Shown here one piece after another: positions 11,540 to 24,111 of a DNA stretch of 64,000 nt. Numbering within the stretch: position 1 is the first letter of the stretch; the number at the start of each line of letters is the position of its first letter. This stretch comes from Toxoplasma gondii ME49. Its lineage: Eukaryota; Apicomplexa; Conoidasida; Eucoccidiorida; Sarcocystidae. Location of the stretch: the NCBI RefSeq assembly GCF_000006565.2, contig NC_031480.1:6911652-6975651 (forward strand), given 5' to 3'. Position numbers and translations under genes: made by a program. The notes beneath the pieces were generated by a model. It did no database searches, was not told where the DNA came from, and saw only the letters and a program-made list of their open reading frames with translations.

Positions 11540-13880
11540 AGGATTCTGATTCGACCATGCTCATAGCTGTGATAGGCAGACAGTGCGTCTGTTCCCAAAT
11601 GGCAGCGTCAAAGCGTCATCAAGCAGGAACATCCGCGAGGTGGGAGGCCCAGACTGTGCGATGCCCTGTAGGAGTGACTGGGAGTTCGCGTTCTTGTGGA
11701 GGACGCGAAATCGTGCTGGTCGTTGGTGTTTGTGTGTTTGTGTGTGTCTGAGCGCCTGGCGTTGTATGTTTTGTGCTGTTCGGTGCGCTTCAGGAGGGCG
11801 ATAGCCATGGCTAGAGAATCTACTGCAGGCGGGGGGAGGTGGCGTTTCTGCTTCTATGATTTTGCGGTCACAACGTGGCGTGTGGGGCAGGAGGAGAAGG
11901 TGAGCCATCCCCGTGGAGGGGTGCCAGCGTGTGGCGTCATGTGGCTACTCGAGTTTGAATAGTGAGGTGCCTGTGCGGGGTCCGCAGTGGGAATCCAGAG
12001 TTGCTGGAAGGTTCTCGAGGAGTTTTGGGCTGTATCCTGTGTAGTGGTGGGGAGTGGAGGTACCGGGGGGCTGTTGTTGTTCGTCTAGATGGCCGTGTGT
12101 ATCACTGTTCGTGTGCGAGGCTGCAGGCCGTTGCCATGTGTGCGTCGCGCGTTCTCCCGGCATCGGCCTCAATCTGTAGTTGTCCTGGAGCTGTGGGTGT
12201 CGGTGGTTGGACGCCAGCGACACATCAGCAGTGTGTGCTGAGGGGCAGCGCACGTGCATCGGCCAACTGTGCAGGAGCAACGGAAACGATGGATCTGCAG
12301 GGGATACAGGGCGGTCCGTTGTGAGGCAGNNNNNNNNNNNNNNNNNNNNNNNNNNNNNNNNNNNNNNNNNNNNNNNNNNNCCCCAAAAGGGAGACTTTGC
12401 ATGACGGCTTCGCTGGTGCAGTTGCCAGTGCTCCAGGATCCAGCCCGTCCTTTGACGGATAGAAGGGCTAGATTTATGAACGATGGTGCCCTGTCGGGGC
12501 GCTGCGAAGAATGATTTGATGTTGCCGACTGCTGATGAGGGCGCCTTGTTGGTTTGGTGTGTCTCCAGAAACAACTGGTGAGGATTCTGATTCGACCATG
12601 CTCATAGCTGTGATAGGCAGACAGTGCGTCTGTTCCCAAATGGCAGCGTCAAAGCGTCATCAAGCAGGAACATCCGCGAGGTGGGAGGCCCAGACTGTGC
12701 GATGCCCTGTAGGAGTGACTGGGAGTTCGCGTTCTTGTGGAGGACGCGAAATCGTGCTGGTCGTTGGTGTTTGTGTGTTTGTGTGTGTCTGAGCGCCTGG
12801 CGTTGTATGTTTTGTGCTGTTCGGTGCGCTTCAGGAGGGCGATAGCCATGGCTAGAGAATCTACTGCAGGCGGGGGGAGGTGGCGTTTCTGCTTCTATGC
12901 TTTTGCGGTCACAACGTGGCGTGTGGGGCAGGAGGAGAAGGTGAGCCATCCCCGTGGAGGGGTGCCAGCGTGTGGCGTCATGTGGCTACTCGAGTTTGAA
13001 TAGTGAGGTGCCTGTGCGGGGTCCGCAGTGGGAATCCAGAGTTGCTGGAAGGTTCTCGAGGAGTTTCGGGCTGTATCCTGTGTAGTGATGGGGAGTGGAG
13101 GTACGGGGGGGTTGCTCTACGGGAGAATGACGGTGTGCATCAGTGTCCACGTGCGAGCCTGCCGGCCGCTGTCGTCTGTCGGTCGGGCTCTGTCGCGGCG
13201 CCCGCCTGGAGTGTCTAGAGGTCGTCGAGCTGTGGGCGTCGGTGGCTGGACGCCAGCGACACGTTGTCCGTGTCTGTTGTGGGGCAGCGCAGTTGCGACT
13301 GAGAGCAGCGCCGAAGCAACAACGCGGTGACAGCTGCATTGGATGCAAGGCGGTTCACTGTGATGCAGATGCAGGCGTTGGGAGGATTGCTACGTGCGGC
13401 GGATGTACTTGGGCACCTGTGCGTTACAGCAGCTGACGGGGGTGGTATGAGTCCTTCGTGTGTTCGATGCTTGGCGTTGCTGGAGCAGCCGGTAGGTGAC
13501 GCGTAGATGGTCGGTGGCTGAGGAGGGTGACGAGTGAATGTGCGCCGAAATGGGTGGGTCCGGATTTACTCAAGCACAGGCCGCGGTGAGCTGCGACGTT
13601 CAGGGGATGGGCAACAACGGAGACACGGCTGCGATTGGGAGTTGGTGAGAAGGTTTACCCGGTGGAGTGGCCGTGTCTGTGGCGGAGAACATGTCTGCAG
13701 CGACGTTTGGAGTCGGGAGCACCGCCTGCCTCGTTGCGGACGTGCCAGATGCAGTCGCGGGTGTGTTTCCGTGCCGGGTCGACGTCGTGCCCGAACATGC
13801 GGCGTAGCATCCTCGTCGAAAATCGAGCGTGTTGCGAGTGTGCGTTCGCACTGATTAACTGGGGTAGCTCTGCAGTGTGT
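11540..13880 (+). repeat. Class II cluster B, mosaic around an assembly gap
   Basis: 11633-12329 matches 5201-5897 of cluster A at an offset of 6432. After the gap, 12383-13061 repeats 11342-12020 at an offset of 1041. From 13062 to about 13218 it follows the 6501-6656 allele instead. Open frames that cross the gap contain unknown residues and are not real. Confidence 0.75.
12330..12380. other. Assembly gap (51 N)
   Basis: Fifty-one unknown bases. The sequence just after the gap repeats the segment that starts about 1 kb before it (11342 onwards), so it may be a collapsed or falsely duplicated junction between contigs carrying the same repeat. Confidence 0.97.
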
Positions 13881-13990
13881 GTAGTTCGGTACTAGCGTCA
13901 CACGATATATGCTGGATGGAGAGGAATAATAATCGTGGTAGTGTTGTCTGAGGGGGTTGCTCTCCGTGGCACATGAACCCACCGTTCGGA

Positions 13991-15695
13991 GATCGACACT
14001 TGGGAGCTTTCCGCAGTCTGTGGTTTTTGAGCGAAGGCATGCCTCCATGTCTGCCACGCGGCATGTGTGGATTGTCGCGTCTGTGCTCCCTGATGGGCGG
14101 TCCACGCGTGCGACGTTTTAGCGTAGTCACCGGCGTGCCTCGAGGCCTGATATGCGGTTCCCTGCTGTACTGATTCGTCGTAAAAGTACTTGTGACAGCC
14201 GGGTGCAGGGCCGGTGATGTTGGGACATCCCATAGTGTTGTCAGCCATGGCGAATCACCACACATGATGCGAACACATATACGGAGTTTTAAACGCAGTG
14301 GGAGCGTATGGGGCGCGCTTTTCATGGCTGAGCCACTTGGGTGGCTACATGCAGTGGATACGTGTGGCTCTGCCCATTCGCCGAGACTCGCTTTGCAAAG
14401 TATCTCTGTCGCCTGACAGGTCTAAGGAGCCGTGACGATTCTTGGTGTTTGCGGAAGGTGGATCGGGGGCCGCAAGGATCCTGGGGTCCTTTGGACTCGG
14501 TATAGTTGAGGAGAACTGAAGGGCGTGAGAATGTGTTCACTCGCCCGTCGCGGCAGCCACTCGCGGTTGCTCGGTTCTTCGCTTCGTCGTTATCGTGCCG
14601 AGCACCTGCACGCTTGTGTGTCTTTGTGCCGTGTACTGAATTGTACTGCGGGATGTCAACAGGAACACGTTGCTGTCCTCCGCATCTGGCCCCTGCCCTT
14701 GTGCCTGAGCTTCGGTTTGTTATGTGCAGACGGTGAATGTGACGACTATTCGGGGAGAGGAGGGCGCAGATGATGGTTGCTTCGTGGCGCTCAGAAGGGA
14801 GTGTGTTCCATGAATGCGTCGCTGGTTCTGTTGCATGTGCTGCTGGGTCCTGCCAACGGCTGGCCCGAGAGAAGGGCTAGATTTGTGAACCACGTAGCCT
14901 TGAGGCGGCTCGAGTAATGCCTTGTTGCCGTCAAATGCTTTTCGGGACGCCTTTGTGGTTTGGGTCGTCTTCAGAAGCAAAAGGTAGGGATGGTGCTGCG
15001 AAGCTGCACGTGACATTTTGTGGAGCCTGGGCTGCCTTTAAGAATGAGTTGCGTTAGAGCGCAGCTGTATATGAAGATGTCAGTAACGGAATTGCAAGCC
15101 GCACTAGTTTGCGTGCCATCGTCTGGCGCATGCTGGGAGTGGACTGGGTGGAAGCACCCTGAGCATGATGTCAGCAACAGGGAGAGTAATTTGTGGTCAT
15201 CAGCGTCCCGCCGCATCGTTCCCCTTGTAACGGTGCCACAACCATGCAGTTTCAGAAAGTGAGCGAGCTGCCGTCGCGCTGAAATGATCAACTTTGTACT
15301 AGAGCGTCATGCTCGGTGGTTTGTCGGTGTGCTCGCTATGGAGACGTCACCGCTAGTATGTGGACGCATTGCGTGAGTTAGTGGCGCCGGTGGCGACGAA
15401 CGTACCGCTATATCAGCAATATATCGTGTCAGTGCACTGCTCCCGCTTTCGCCCACAGGCACTGTAACGTAGTTGTCAATACCAGATGTCCGCCAGATGT
15501 TCGCTCAGGGCTCCGTGGTGATTAAGGAGTGTAGTATGAGGATAGACGCCAGCACTAAGGGCGGTGGACGTTACCTTGGGTGTGTGTCCTGTGGTTCATT
15601 AGTATCAAGCGCTACACGGCAACCTGGATTAAATGGCACATCGTAGAGATGTGTCACGCGTATGGTCGCATTGCGGTAGGGTGGCAGCATGCGTA
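13991..15695 (+). repeat. Array unit 4 (alpha module)
   Basis: 1705-base unit with box A at 13991, box E near 14975, an alpha module at about 15000-15220, box F near 15215 and box G near 15590. Its module resembles that of unit 1 more than other alpha modules (shared CTAGTTTGC and GGCGCATG phrases). An 80-codon + strand frame (15020-15262) covers the module. Confidence 0.8.
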
Positions 15696-17393
15696 GATCG
15701 ACACTCGGGAGCCTTTCGCTGTCTGTTGTTTTCACTCCGGGTTCTGTGGCGATGTCTGCCACACGAACTGCGTCGATACCCGCGTCAGTACTCCGTGCTG
15801 GGCCGTCTGCCTGTTCGGCGTTTTGGCGCAGTAGCTGGTTGTCCGAAGGGCCTTTCGCGCGGTCTAAGCCGCTAACGATTGGCCGTCGGATTGCGTGTGA
15901 CGGTCGGGATGCAATGCAAGCGATCTTAGATATCACGTAGTGTCGTCGGCCATGGCGAATCCGGGAGTGTGGTAGGAACACTTACTCTGGAAGTGCTAAG
16001 CGCATGGGGAGCGTATGGGGCACGTTTTCCATGGTGGCGCCACGTGAATGGCTGGAAGTAATTGATGTGGATGCCTCTGCCCGTTCATCGATACTAGCCT
16101 CGGGACGCAAGGTTGTGGCTTGAGAGGACTACGTAGCCGTAGTGACGTTTGGCGCTCACGGAAAGTGGGTAGGCATCACGAAGAATGTTGGGGCCCTTTA
16201 GACCTGTATGCTGGAGGAGGGCAGGAGGGGGTGAGAATATGTGCACCCACCGGTTGCGGCAGGTACTCGCGGATGCCAGTCGGTTCGCTTCATCGCTGGC
16301 GTGTCGAGCACCTGTGAGCTCACGCGTTTGTGTGATGATTCACGGATTGGAGCACTGGAATTATTCAGAGCGGCAGGGATACCGACAGGAACGCGTTGGC
16401 GTTGACGGCGTCTGGCCGTCGACATCAAGCCTGAGTTCCAGTGCGTTACTTGCAGTCAGGGAGGATGGCAAATGTGGGGGGCGGGGAAGGGGCCGGTGAC
16501 TGTGTTGCCGTGACGCCTAGAATGAAATGTGTTGCATGACGGTGTCGCCGGCGCTGTTGCGAGTGCTGCTGGATCCAGCCGACTCTCTGACGCAGAGATA
16601 GGCTCCATTTGTGGACCGTGTTGCCCTGTCGGAGCGCGGAGAGGAATGATGTGCTGTGGTCGACGGGTGATGTCGACACCTTCGTATTTTGCACCGTTTT
16701 CAGACACAGCTGGTAGGAATGGCATTGCATGGCCGCATGAGAATTCGGGTAAGTAGTAGTCGGCATAGAGGGAATGACGTTGACGGGGTGCAGGCTTGCG
16801 GAGTGTTCGACAAAGTGAGCGTGGAGCCGACCGCTTTTCCTGTTTGCGTGCATCGCGAATATGGGGGCGGAAGTGAAATATTTGGCACGGGCCACTAGGT
16901 GATCGGAAACGGCGAGGTTCCTACTCCCAACAGCGTTCCACTGTGTCGTCCTCTGTTCAACGATGCCACCGTCCTTCAGCTTCAGTTGGTATGCAAATGC
17001 AGGCTGTTGCTGCACTCCGATGACTACACCCGTACTGGGATGTGAAGCTCAGTTTTGGTTACGTGCCTTTCATGCAGATGTGCGCGCTAGTAAAACCAGG
17101 CATGGCGAGAAAATAGCGCTCGTTGTGTCCACCAACCTGCCAAGAGGGCAGCATTCATGTTGTCCGAGAAAGCTCCACGCATCGCTTCACAGGAATAGTA
17201 GCGTAGTGCTTAATTGCAGGTGTCTGTCGGTAGTCACCTCACGCCTCCGTGGTGACTAAGGCGGTTAGCTACAGCTTGTGTCCAGTGCTTCGCCAGTGTC
17301 AAGTGCTACACGGGATGATGGATAAAATGGCGGCGCGACGGCGAGCTGTTGCAGTTGCATGATCGTCTTGACGTAAGGGGGACAGGGTGCGTA
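15696..17393 (+). repeat. Array unit 5 (gamma-prime module)
   Basis: 1698-base unit that I used as the ruler for box spacing: B at about 15869, C 15998, D 16515, E 16698, F about 16940, G 17281. 16701-17213 is the near-identical partner of 9831-10345. Confidence 0.85.
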
Positions 17394-17867
17394 GGTCGAC
17401 ATTCGAGAGCTTTTCGCTGTATGTTGTTTTCGCACCCGGGCCTGTCGCTATGTGTGCGACACGACGTATGTGCGGATGCATGCGTTGATACTCGCTGGCG
17501 GACATGCTACCAGTGCAGCGTGTTATCGCAATTGCTGCTTGGGCGAGGGGCCTGTTTTGCGGTACCCGTCGGTAACATTTGGCCGTGGGAGTGCGCGTGG
17601 CGGTCAGGATGCAGTGCGTGGGAGGTTGGAGATGAAGTAAAGTTCCGTGTCGAATGCTTGCATGGAATGAGGACAATTGCTCTTGGAGACGTAGACGCAG
17701 TGGGAGCATGTGAGGCACGTTTTCTATGGTTGAGGCGTGTGGGTGTCTGGAATGCAGTGGAGGCATGGGATGTTGCCCGTGCATCCGTAGTCGTCACGCG
17801 AAGTGTTGTTGTCCCTGGCACATGCACTTACTTGTCGATAGTCACGGCATTCCCGGAAAGATGGTAG
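17349..17867 (+). pseudogene. 172-codon open remnant across boxes A-C
   Basis: A + strand open frame starts just before box A of unit 6 and ends past box C, with an ATG start of no special context. The peptide is rich in Cys, Arg, Val and Trp and I recognise no domain, signal peptide or membrane segment. Other units carry stops or frameshifts in the matching frame. An open frame of this size is near what chance allows in 64 kb of this composition, so I treat it as a remnant at best. Confidence 0.25.
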
Positions 17868-18850
17868 GCGACCCCAAGCTTCCCGTTGCCCTTGGCGACC
17901 AGTGTGGTGGAGGAGGACTGGAGGGCGTGAGAATGTGTCCACTCACTCGTCGGGACAGCTACTCGCGGTTGCCGGTTACGTCGCTTCGTCCCTAGCGTGT
18001 CCAGTACATCCATGCTCATGCGTCTTTGTGCCGTGTACTAGACTGAAGTGCGGCAGCTATGTAGAGTTGCCTTGGTGCCAACAGAATCGCGTTGTCCTAG
18101 TCTGTGTTTAGTTGCCCACATCATTTCTGTTTTCCACTACATTAAGAGAAATCGGTGAGGATGGTGACTGTTGCGGGGGGGAGGGGCAGGTGATGGCTGC
18201 GTCTTGACTCCCAGAAGGGAATGTGTTGCCTGACGGCGTCGATGGCTCTGTTGCGAGGGCTGCTGAATCCACCCGGCTTCTAGCCGGGAAGAAGGGCTCG
18301 ATTTGTGGACCGTGCTGCCCTGTCGGGGAATGTGAGGAATGATTTGCCCTGGTCGAGTGTTGGTGCGGACGTCTTCGTGGTTTGGTTCGTTTCCAGAAGC
18401 AGCTGGTAAGGAGTGTGCTTCCACGCTGCACATAGCTGTGTTAGGTAGCCAGTGGATGAAGCCCGGAACGACTCGGTGAAGGCTTCAGCAAGAAGGGGTC
18501 GCCGCGAGATGGGAGGTTCAAACGGTCGCTGTAGGTGGTATGACTCGGGATGACTGTTGTTCTGGAGTAGTCCAGGGCACGCTGCTCGTTTTGGTTTGTG
18601 TGTTTGAGCGTGCTTGCTGGTCTGGAGATGTATGTTTAATGCCGTTCGGTGTACTGCAGGAGAGAGAAGGCCAGGGCTAGAGGAAATGGTGAAGGCAAGG
18701 GCAGGTGGTGTTTCCGTTCTTTAATGTGTCTGCTGTCCCGATCTGGTGTGTGCGTCATGAGGAGAAGAAAGGACATAGCATGGAGTTATGCCTGCTGTCT
18801 TACGTTGTACGGCAATCGCCGACTGGGTGGTGGCAGTGCCTCCGCAGGGT

Positions 18851-19424
18851 CCGCAGTGAAACGCCAGAGTTGCTGGAAGATTCTTATGGTGTGGTAGGCT
18901 GTCTCCTGTCCAGTGACGGGAAGAGTGTACCAAGAGACTGTTGTTGTTGTTGGGATGAATAACAGCGTGCATGAGTGCCCACGTGCGAGGATGCAAGCCG
19001 CTGTCGTCTGTCGATCGGGCCCTGTCGCTGCGTCCGCCTGCAGTTTCTAGAGGTCGTCGAGCTGTGGGTGTCGGTGGTTGTGTCCGAGCGACACGTTGCC
19101 AGTGTGTACTGTGAATCAGCCCAGTTGCCTCCGGGATCAGTGCGGAAGTGACAGGACGGCGACAGCTGCGGGGCATGCGGGGCAGTCCGTTGTGATGCGA
19201 CCGGAGCTGATGGGAGGTTTTTTCTATTCATCTGAGGTTCCTCGGGAACTGAGCGTGGTGAGGGCTAGTGTGGGTGGGTTGCATATTTCGTGTGTTCGAT
19301 TGATGGCGTTTCGGAACAGCCGGTAGGTGACAGGTGGCGGCATGGTGGCTGACGACGGTAACGAGTGAATGTGTCCCGAGCTGAATGAGTTAGGGATTTG
19401 CGCAAGCACGGGCCGTCGCGACGT
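18851..19424 (+). repeat. Tandem duplication inside cluster C, copy 1
   Basis: Partner is 19758-20331, offset 907. An 82-codon + frame (19078-19326) and a 115-codon - frame (18884-19231) both stay open in the second copy, which only reflects how recent the duplication is. Confidence 0.9.
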
Positions 19425-19757
19425 GAGATGTCCCACGCGTGGGAGACGCTGCAAGTATGACTCGAATTTGCTGTTGTGGTGTAGGCCGGGGCACGCTGGT
19501 CGTTGGTGTTTTAGTCTTTGTCTGCGTTTGGGCGCCTGTTGTCGTGTGTTTGGTGCTGTTCGGTGTGCTGCAGGAGAGTGAAGGCCAGGGCTAGAGGAAA
19601 TGGTGAAGGCAAGAACTAGTGGCGTCTCATTCATCTGAGGCAACGGCGTGGTGTCTGTGACAGGACGAAGAGGTAAGCCAATCCGCAGAGCGGCGGCGGC
19701 AGCGCGTGGCGTCATTCGGCTATTCACGACTGAAACGCCGTGGTGCCTCTGCCGGGT

Positions 19758-20331
19758 CCGCAGTGAAACTCCGGAGTTGCTGGAAGATTCTTATGGTGTG
19801 GTAGGCTGTCTCCTGTCCAGTGACGGGAAGAGTGTACCAAGAGACTGTTGTTGTTGTTGGGATGAATAACAGCGTGCATGAGTGCCCACGTGCGAGGATG
19901 CAAGCCGCTGTCGTCTGTCGATCGGGCCCTGTCGCTGCGTCCGCCTGCAGTTTCTAGAGGTCGTCGAGCTGTGGGTGTCGGTGGTTGTGTCCGAGCGACA
20001 CGTTGCCAGTGTGTACTGTGAATCAGCCCAGTTGCCTCCGGGATCAGTGCGGAAGTGACAGGACGGAGACAGCTGCGGGGCATGCGGGGCAGTCCGTTGT
20101 GATGCGACCGGAGCTGATGGGAGGTTTTTTCTATTCATCTGAGGTTCCTCGGGAACTGAGCGTGGTGAGGGCTAGTGTGGGTGGGTTGCATATTTCGTGT
20201 GTTCGATTGATGGCATTTCGGAACAGCCGGTAGGTGACAGGTGGCGGCATGGTGGCTGACGATGGTGACGAGTGAATGTGTCCCGAGCTGAATGAGTTAG
20301 GGATTTGCGCAAGCACGGGCCGTCGCGAGGT
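19758..20331 (+). repeat. Tandem duplication inside cluster C, copy 2
   Basis: Second copy of 18851-19424 in the same orientation. Confidence 0.9.
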
Positions 20332-20800
20332 GTGAGATCCAAGGGGTGGTGGCTGTTGCATGCATGAATCGAGTCGGCAGTTGTTTTGGGTTACTCTAGA
20401 GGAACTGGCTGTCTCTGTCATTGAGGGCATATCTATTACTACGTCTCATGTTTAGAGGTATCACCAGGTATACACCGTATTTCTATTTCCGTGGCTATGG
20501 ACGTGCCGGATGCGGCCGCGGGTGTGTTTGCGCGTCAGGTCGAGTTCTTGGCCGAACTTCAGAGGTAGTGTCCTCGTCTATAATCGGGCACGTTGCTGGG
20601 ATTTGCACTCGGATCGAGTAGCAGGTGTTAGCTCTGGCCTGTGTCTAGTTTGCTGCTAGTGTTATGCGTTAATTGAAGGGTGTACAGGAGTGGTAGCGCA
20701 TGTTAGTATCATGTCAGGCGGGCGCTCTCACAGACATAGGAAATCACCATTCGTAGATCGAGCCTCACGAGGTTTCCGGTGCCTGTGGTTTTCGCACCGA

Positions 20801-21585
20801 GCTCTGTCGCGATATCTGCCACACGAAGTGCATCGATGCTTTGGGTCGGTACCCAGCTCTGAAGCATCCACCAATGTGACGTTCAAGAGTCATCATTGGT
20901 CAGCAAAGGAGCCTGTCTGGCTGTCCTCGCCGGTAAGGATTGGTCGTAGCAGTGCGTGTGACGTTCGACGTGCAGTGCTTTGAACGTTTGTTGTCCCGCA
21001 GAGTTGTCGACCGCGGCATGTGATGCATTTGATGGGGACCGTTGGTATTGCAGACGTAGACGAACTGCGCGGGTGTGAGGCACATTTGCTACGGCCGAGC
21101 CATGTGGCAGGCTGGAGGCACACGGTGCTGCCCACTCGCGGCGAGTTGTCGTGCGAAGGATTTCCGTTGTCTGGCACGACTGTCGGATTGTGGTAATTCT
21201 GTGCGTCCGTCCCAAGGTGGTAAGGAACACCGGGAAAAACTTGCGTCGTACGAGTTTATGCGACGCAGGATGGATCGAGAACGCCAGGTTGTCCAGACGC
21301 AGAAGGATCCCGCAACTACCCATGATTGCGGACAACGTCGGCCGCTCGCTCGCTTGTGCAGCACCGACGTGTTCGTGGGTGTGTGAGACTTATGTTGCAT
21401 TGCAGCATGCGAGCAATTTACTGCCGCATTGGTGCCGTCAGAAAAGCACTGAGTTAGACTGCGTCTGGCGCTCGAGAGCACCGCGTAGTTCAGGCACGTT
21501 GCGGACAGCCGGCGGGGAAGGGAGTGCGGGAGGAGGTGATAATGGCGTCCGTACGTCCAGAAGACAACGTGGTGCATGGCGGCGT
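20801..21585 (+). repeat. Near-identical copy of 29168-29952
   Basis: About 785 bases with a handful of substitutions and a constant offset of 8367, close to five units (5 x 1.67 kb). Similarity ends within box D. Confidence 0.88.
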
Positions 21586-21690
21586 CGTCTAGCCTCGGTT
21601 GCAAGTAATGTTTGGTTTAACGGAGACGAAACCCACGGGAAGCGACACGGTTTGTGGACATTCTTGCGCGATCCGCGAAGGCCTCTGTAA
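21151..21690 (+). pseudogene. 179-codon open remnant, boxes C-D
   Basis: A + strand frame covers the box C-to-D part of unit 7. The duplicate at 29518-30033 keeps the same frame for 171 codons but with a different C-terminus, because the two units diverge after box D. The peptide is Arg/Cys/Trp-rich with no recognisable domain. The frame may be a trace of the ancestral coding phase, but chance openness preserved by recent duplication explains it equally well. Confidence 0.25.
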
Positions 21691-22440
21691 ATACGGTTCT
21701 GGCGTTGACTGCCACTATAATTGCATGTATGCTGCGGCTGACCCAGAAAAAAAGTGGAAGGATGGTTTGCGGTAGCGCGCCACTCGGTAGCCTTAGGGTA
21801 CTGACTTGTCCCATTGGATGAGTGGTGCGACAGAGAGTCCCTGCCTGGCGTCTTCATAAGCAAGGAAGAGTAGGTAGCGTGCACCGCATGATTGTGTCGC
21901 GTGTCGCTTAGGGCTGCGTAGGAGTCATCTGGGTGGACGTGTTGCGCTGTGGATCGGCACGATGGCAGGTGAGATGATGTGGTCAGCAGCGTTCCGTCTC
22001 ATGGTTCTCGTCGTTGCAGTACCACAACCATGCAGTATAAGGAGGTGAGCAAACTCTGGCTTCCGTTTTGTTAAAAGATGATCTCTGTAGTCGAGCGTGA
22101 TGTTCAGATGTTTGTCCGTGTACTCGTCATATAGATCTGAACACAACGATAACCAGGCATAGCATGAATCAGTGCTTCTCGTAGCCACGAATGCGCAGCA
22201 ATAGCAGTGTCAGTGATGTTCGCGCAAGGGCCACGCAGTTTCTCACAGGCACCATAGAGTAATCGTCAATCAGTTGTCACCCCTCGCTTCCCTGATGACT
22301 AGCGAGGTTTGATCGAGCATGTGTCCAGTCCTCCATCAGTATCACGTGCCATTCGTAATGCTGCTTAAGATGGTGGCACAACGTGGAGTCGCTTCCTGTG
22401 TATGTTCCTACTGACGACTGGGACCCTCACGCGTATATTG

Positions 22441-24111
22441 ACAATTGAAACGTTTTGTTTGGATGCAGCTTGTTCCGCTGGCGCCGCAACGACGCCTTCG
22501 ATATAAGCGATGCCGATACCCGATACTCGCGTCGGTTCCCCCTGCTGAAGTGTCTACTGACGAGACGTCGTATGGTCGTGACTGGTCTGGCAAGGGATCT
22601 GTCTCGCGGTCCCCGCCGGTACCGATTGGTCATGTGATTCCGTATGGCGGTCAGGGTGCCGTACTTGTGCTCTTGGACATCATGGAAAGGTGTAGACCAT
22701 GCATTTGCTTGCACTTAATGAGGGGGATTAGCCCTAGAGTCCTAGAGGCAGTGAGAGAATGTGAGGAACGTTTTCTGTGGTGGAGCGGGGTGGACAGCTA
22801 GACGCAGTGTATGCGCGGATTGCTTCGGGTTCAACAAGAGTTATTTTGTAATGGACTGCCGTTGCCTGACAGGGCTAGACAGCAGTAGCGAGTCTTGGTG
22901 CTAACAAAAAGGCGGTACGCGACTTCAGAAATCCGGAGGCCTTGCGGATCCACATGGTAGGGGAGGGGCGGAGCGTGTGAGAGGTGCACGCCCACCCCTC
23001 GCGGCACCTACTCACGGTTGCCCAGTACTTCGCTTCGTGGCTACCTTGTCGAATACCTGTATGCTCGTGGTTTGCTTGCATGGCTGATGGATAGGAGCAT
23101 GTGAACTATTCAGAGCTTCAGCGATGCCAACTGAAACACATTGTCGTTTACCGCGCTTGACGGATGTCACACCTATTTCCAGACCCCGTCTGTAAAAGCG
23201 ATGGGGGTGGCGAGCGTGGGGTGAATCGATGGTCGTGGCCTCTGGACGCCCAGGCCGGAATGTAGTCGATGCGGCTGTCGCCGACGCAATCCCATGTGCT
23301 GCTGGATCCATCCCGCTAGCGGCCTTGCAGAATGTTTCAAATTGTGGGTCATGTTTCTCTGTCGGGTCGCTGTGAGACGTCATTTGCCGTGGCACACTGT
23401 TTCTGTAGAAGCCTTCATGGTTTGGCTTGCTTCCAGGAACAACGCGTAGGAGTGGTGCTGCGTCGCTGCACGTGGCATTTCATGGGTCTTGTCCTGTCTC
23501 ACAAAATGACTGACGATATAGGGGAGTCGTATATGAGGATGAGTAGCGAACTAACAAACCGCAGGACTATGTGTCTTATCGCCTAGCACTTGGTGGGAAT
23601 AAATTGGGTGGGAGACGTACGCATCATGTTGGCGAAAGGGCAAGTAGGATGTGGCCAGCAACGTTCCGCCCCATCGTTCTCGTTGTAGGAGTGCCATATT
23701 CATACAGTATCAGAAAGTGAGGAAGTTGCTGCGTCGACAAAATGACCAACCCAGTGCTTGAACGTCATGCTCTGTGGTTTGCACACGTATTCATCATGTA
23801 TACGTCAACACCAGTTATAACCAGGAATATCATGAGTTAGTGCCCCTCGTGGCCACGACCATGCCACAGGACCAGAAGTTATGACGGCTGCGCCACACCC
23901 GCATATTTGCGGCAACACAGTAAACCAGTCGTAATCAGATATGGGTATTTTGTCACCCTTCACCTCCCTCTTGACTAACGAGGTTTGCTCGGGCGTTCCT
24001 CTATTGCTTCCCCATCATCAGTTACAATATAGAACGTTGGGTACAATGGCGGCACGATGTAGAGTTGCTTCAAATGTACGACCATATTGAAATAGGGGGC
24101 CGTAGTGTGCA
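22441..24111 (+). repeat. Array unit 8 (alpha module)
   Basis: Box A has been replaced by a different A/T-richer stretch (about 22390-22450) also seen near 50530-50590. From 22841 to 23710 the unit is almost identical to 38770-39639 in unit 18, including the alpha module near 23460-23690. Confidence 0.8.
22841..23710 (+). repeat. Near-identical copy of 38770-39639
   Basis: About 870 bases at an offset of 15929 with very few differences (for example CTCGTGG against CTCGTAG). A 127-codon - frame and an 84-codon + frame (23332-23586) are shared. This is the longest-range near-identical pair in the window. Confidence 0.92.

Larger units (their letters stand above)
10523..13990 (+). repeat. Array unit 3 with class II cluster B
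   Basis: Boxes A-E are of class I type to about 11535. The E-to-G part is then replaced by class II sequence to about 13880, after which the class I unit end resumes before the next box A at 13991. The unit contains the assembly gap 12330-12380, so its real length is unknown. Confidence 0.7.
18420..20690 (+). repeat. Class II cluster C
   Basis: Two sub-units 907 bases apart. 18851-19424 and 19758-20331 are nearly identical (574 bases, constant offset), differing by scattered substitutions such as ACGGCGACA against ACGGAGACA. The cluster closes with the same terminal segment as the other clusters (20420-20690), including a GTGCCGGATGCGG-like landmark at about 20502. Confidence 0.8.
17394..20755 (+). 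repeat. Array unit 6 with class II cluster C
   Basis: Class I from box A (17394) to box E (about 18395), class II from about 18420 to 20690, then the unit end. The spacing to the next box A is 3362 bases, about two ordinary units. Confidence 0.75.
20756..22440 (+). repeat. Array unit 7 (eta module)
   Basis: About 1684 bases. 20801-21585 is nearly identical to 29168-29952 in unit 12. After box D (about 21556) the sequence switches to an eta module (about 21700-22000) that otherwise occurs only in unit 17 (37670-37960). So the front half and back half of this unit have different closest relatives. Confidence 0.8.

Noticed and set aside
11945..12639. Frames of up to 209 codons across 12330-12380
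   Set aside because: They read through unknown bases. The same applies to frames across 36454-36473 and 55257-55276.
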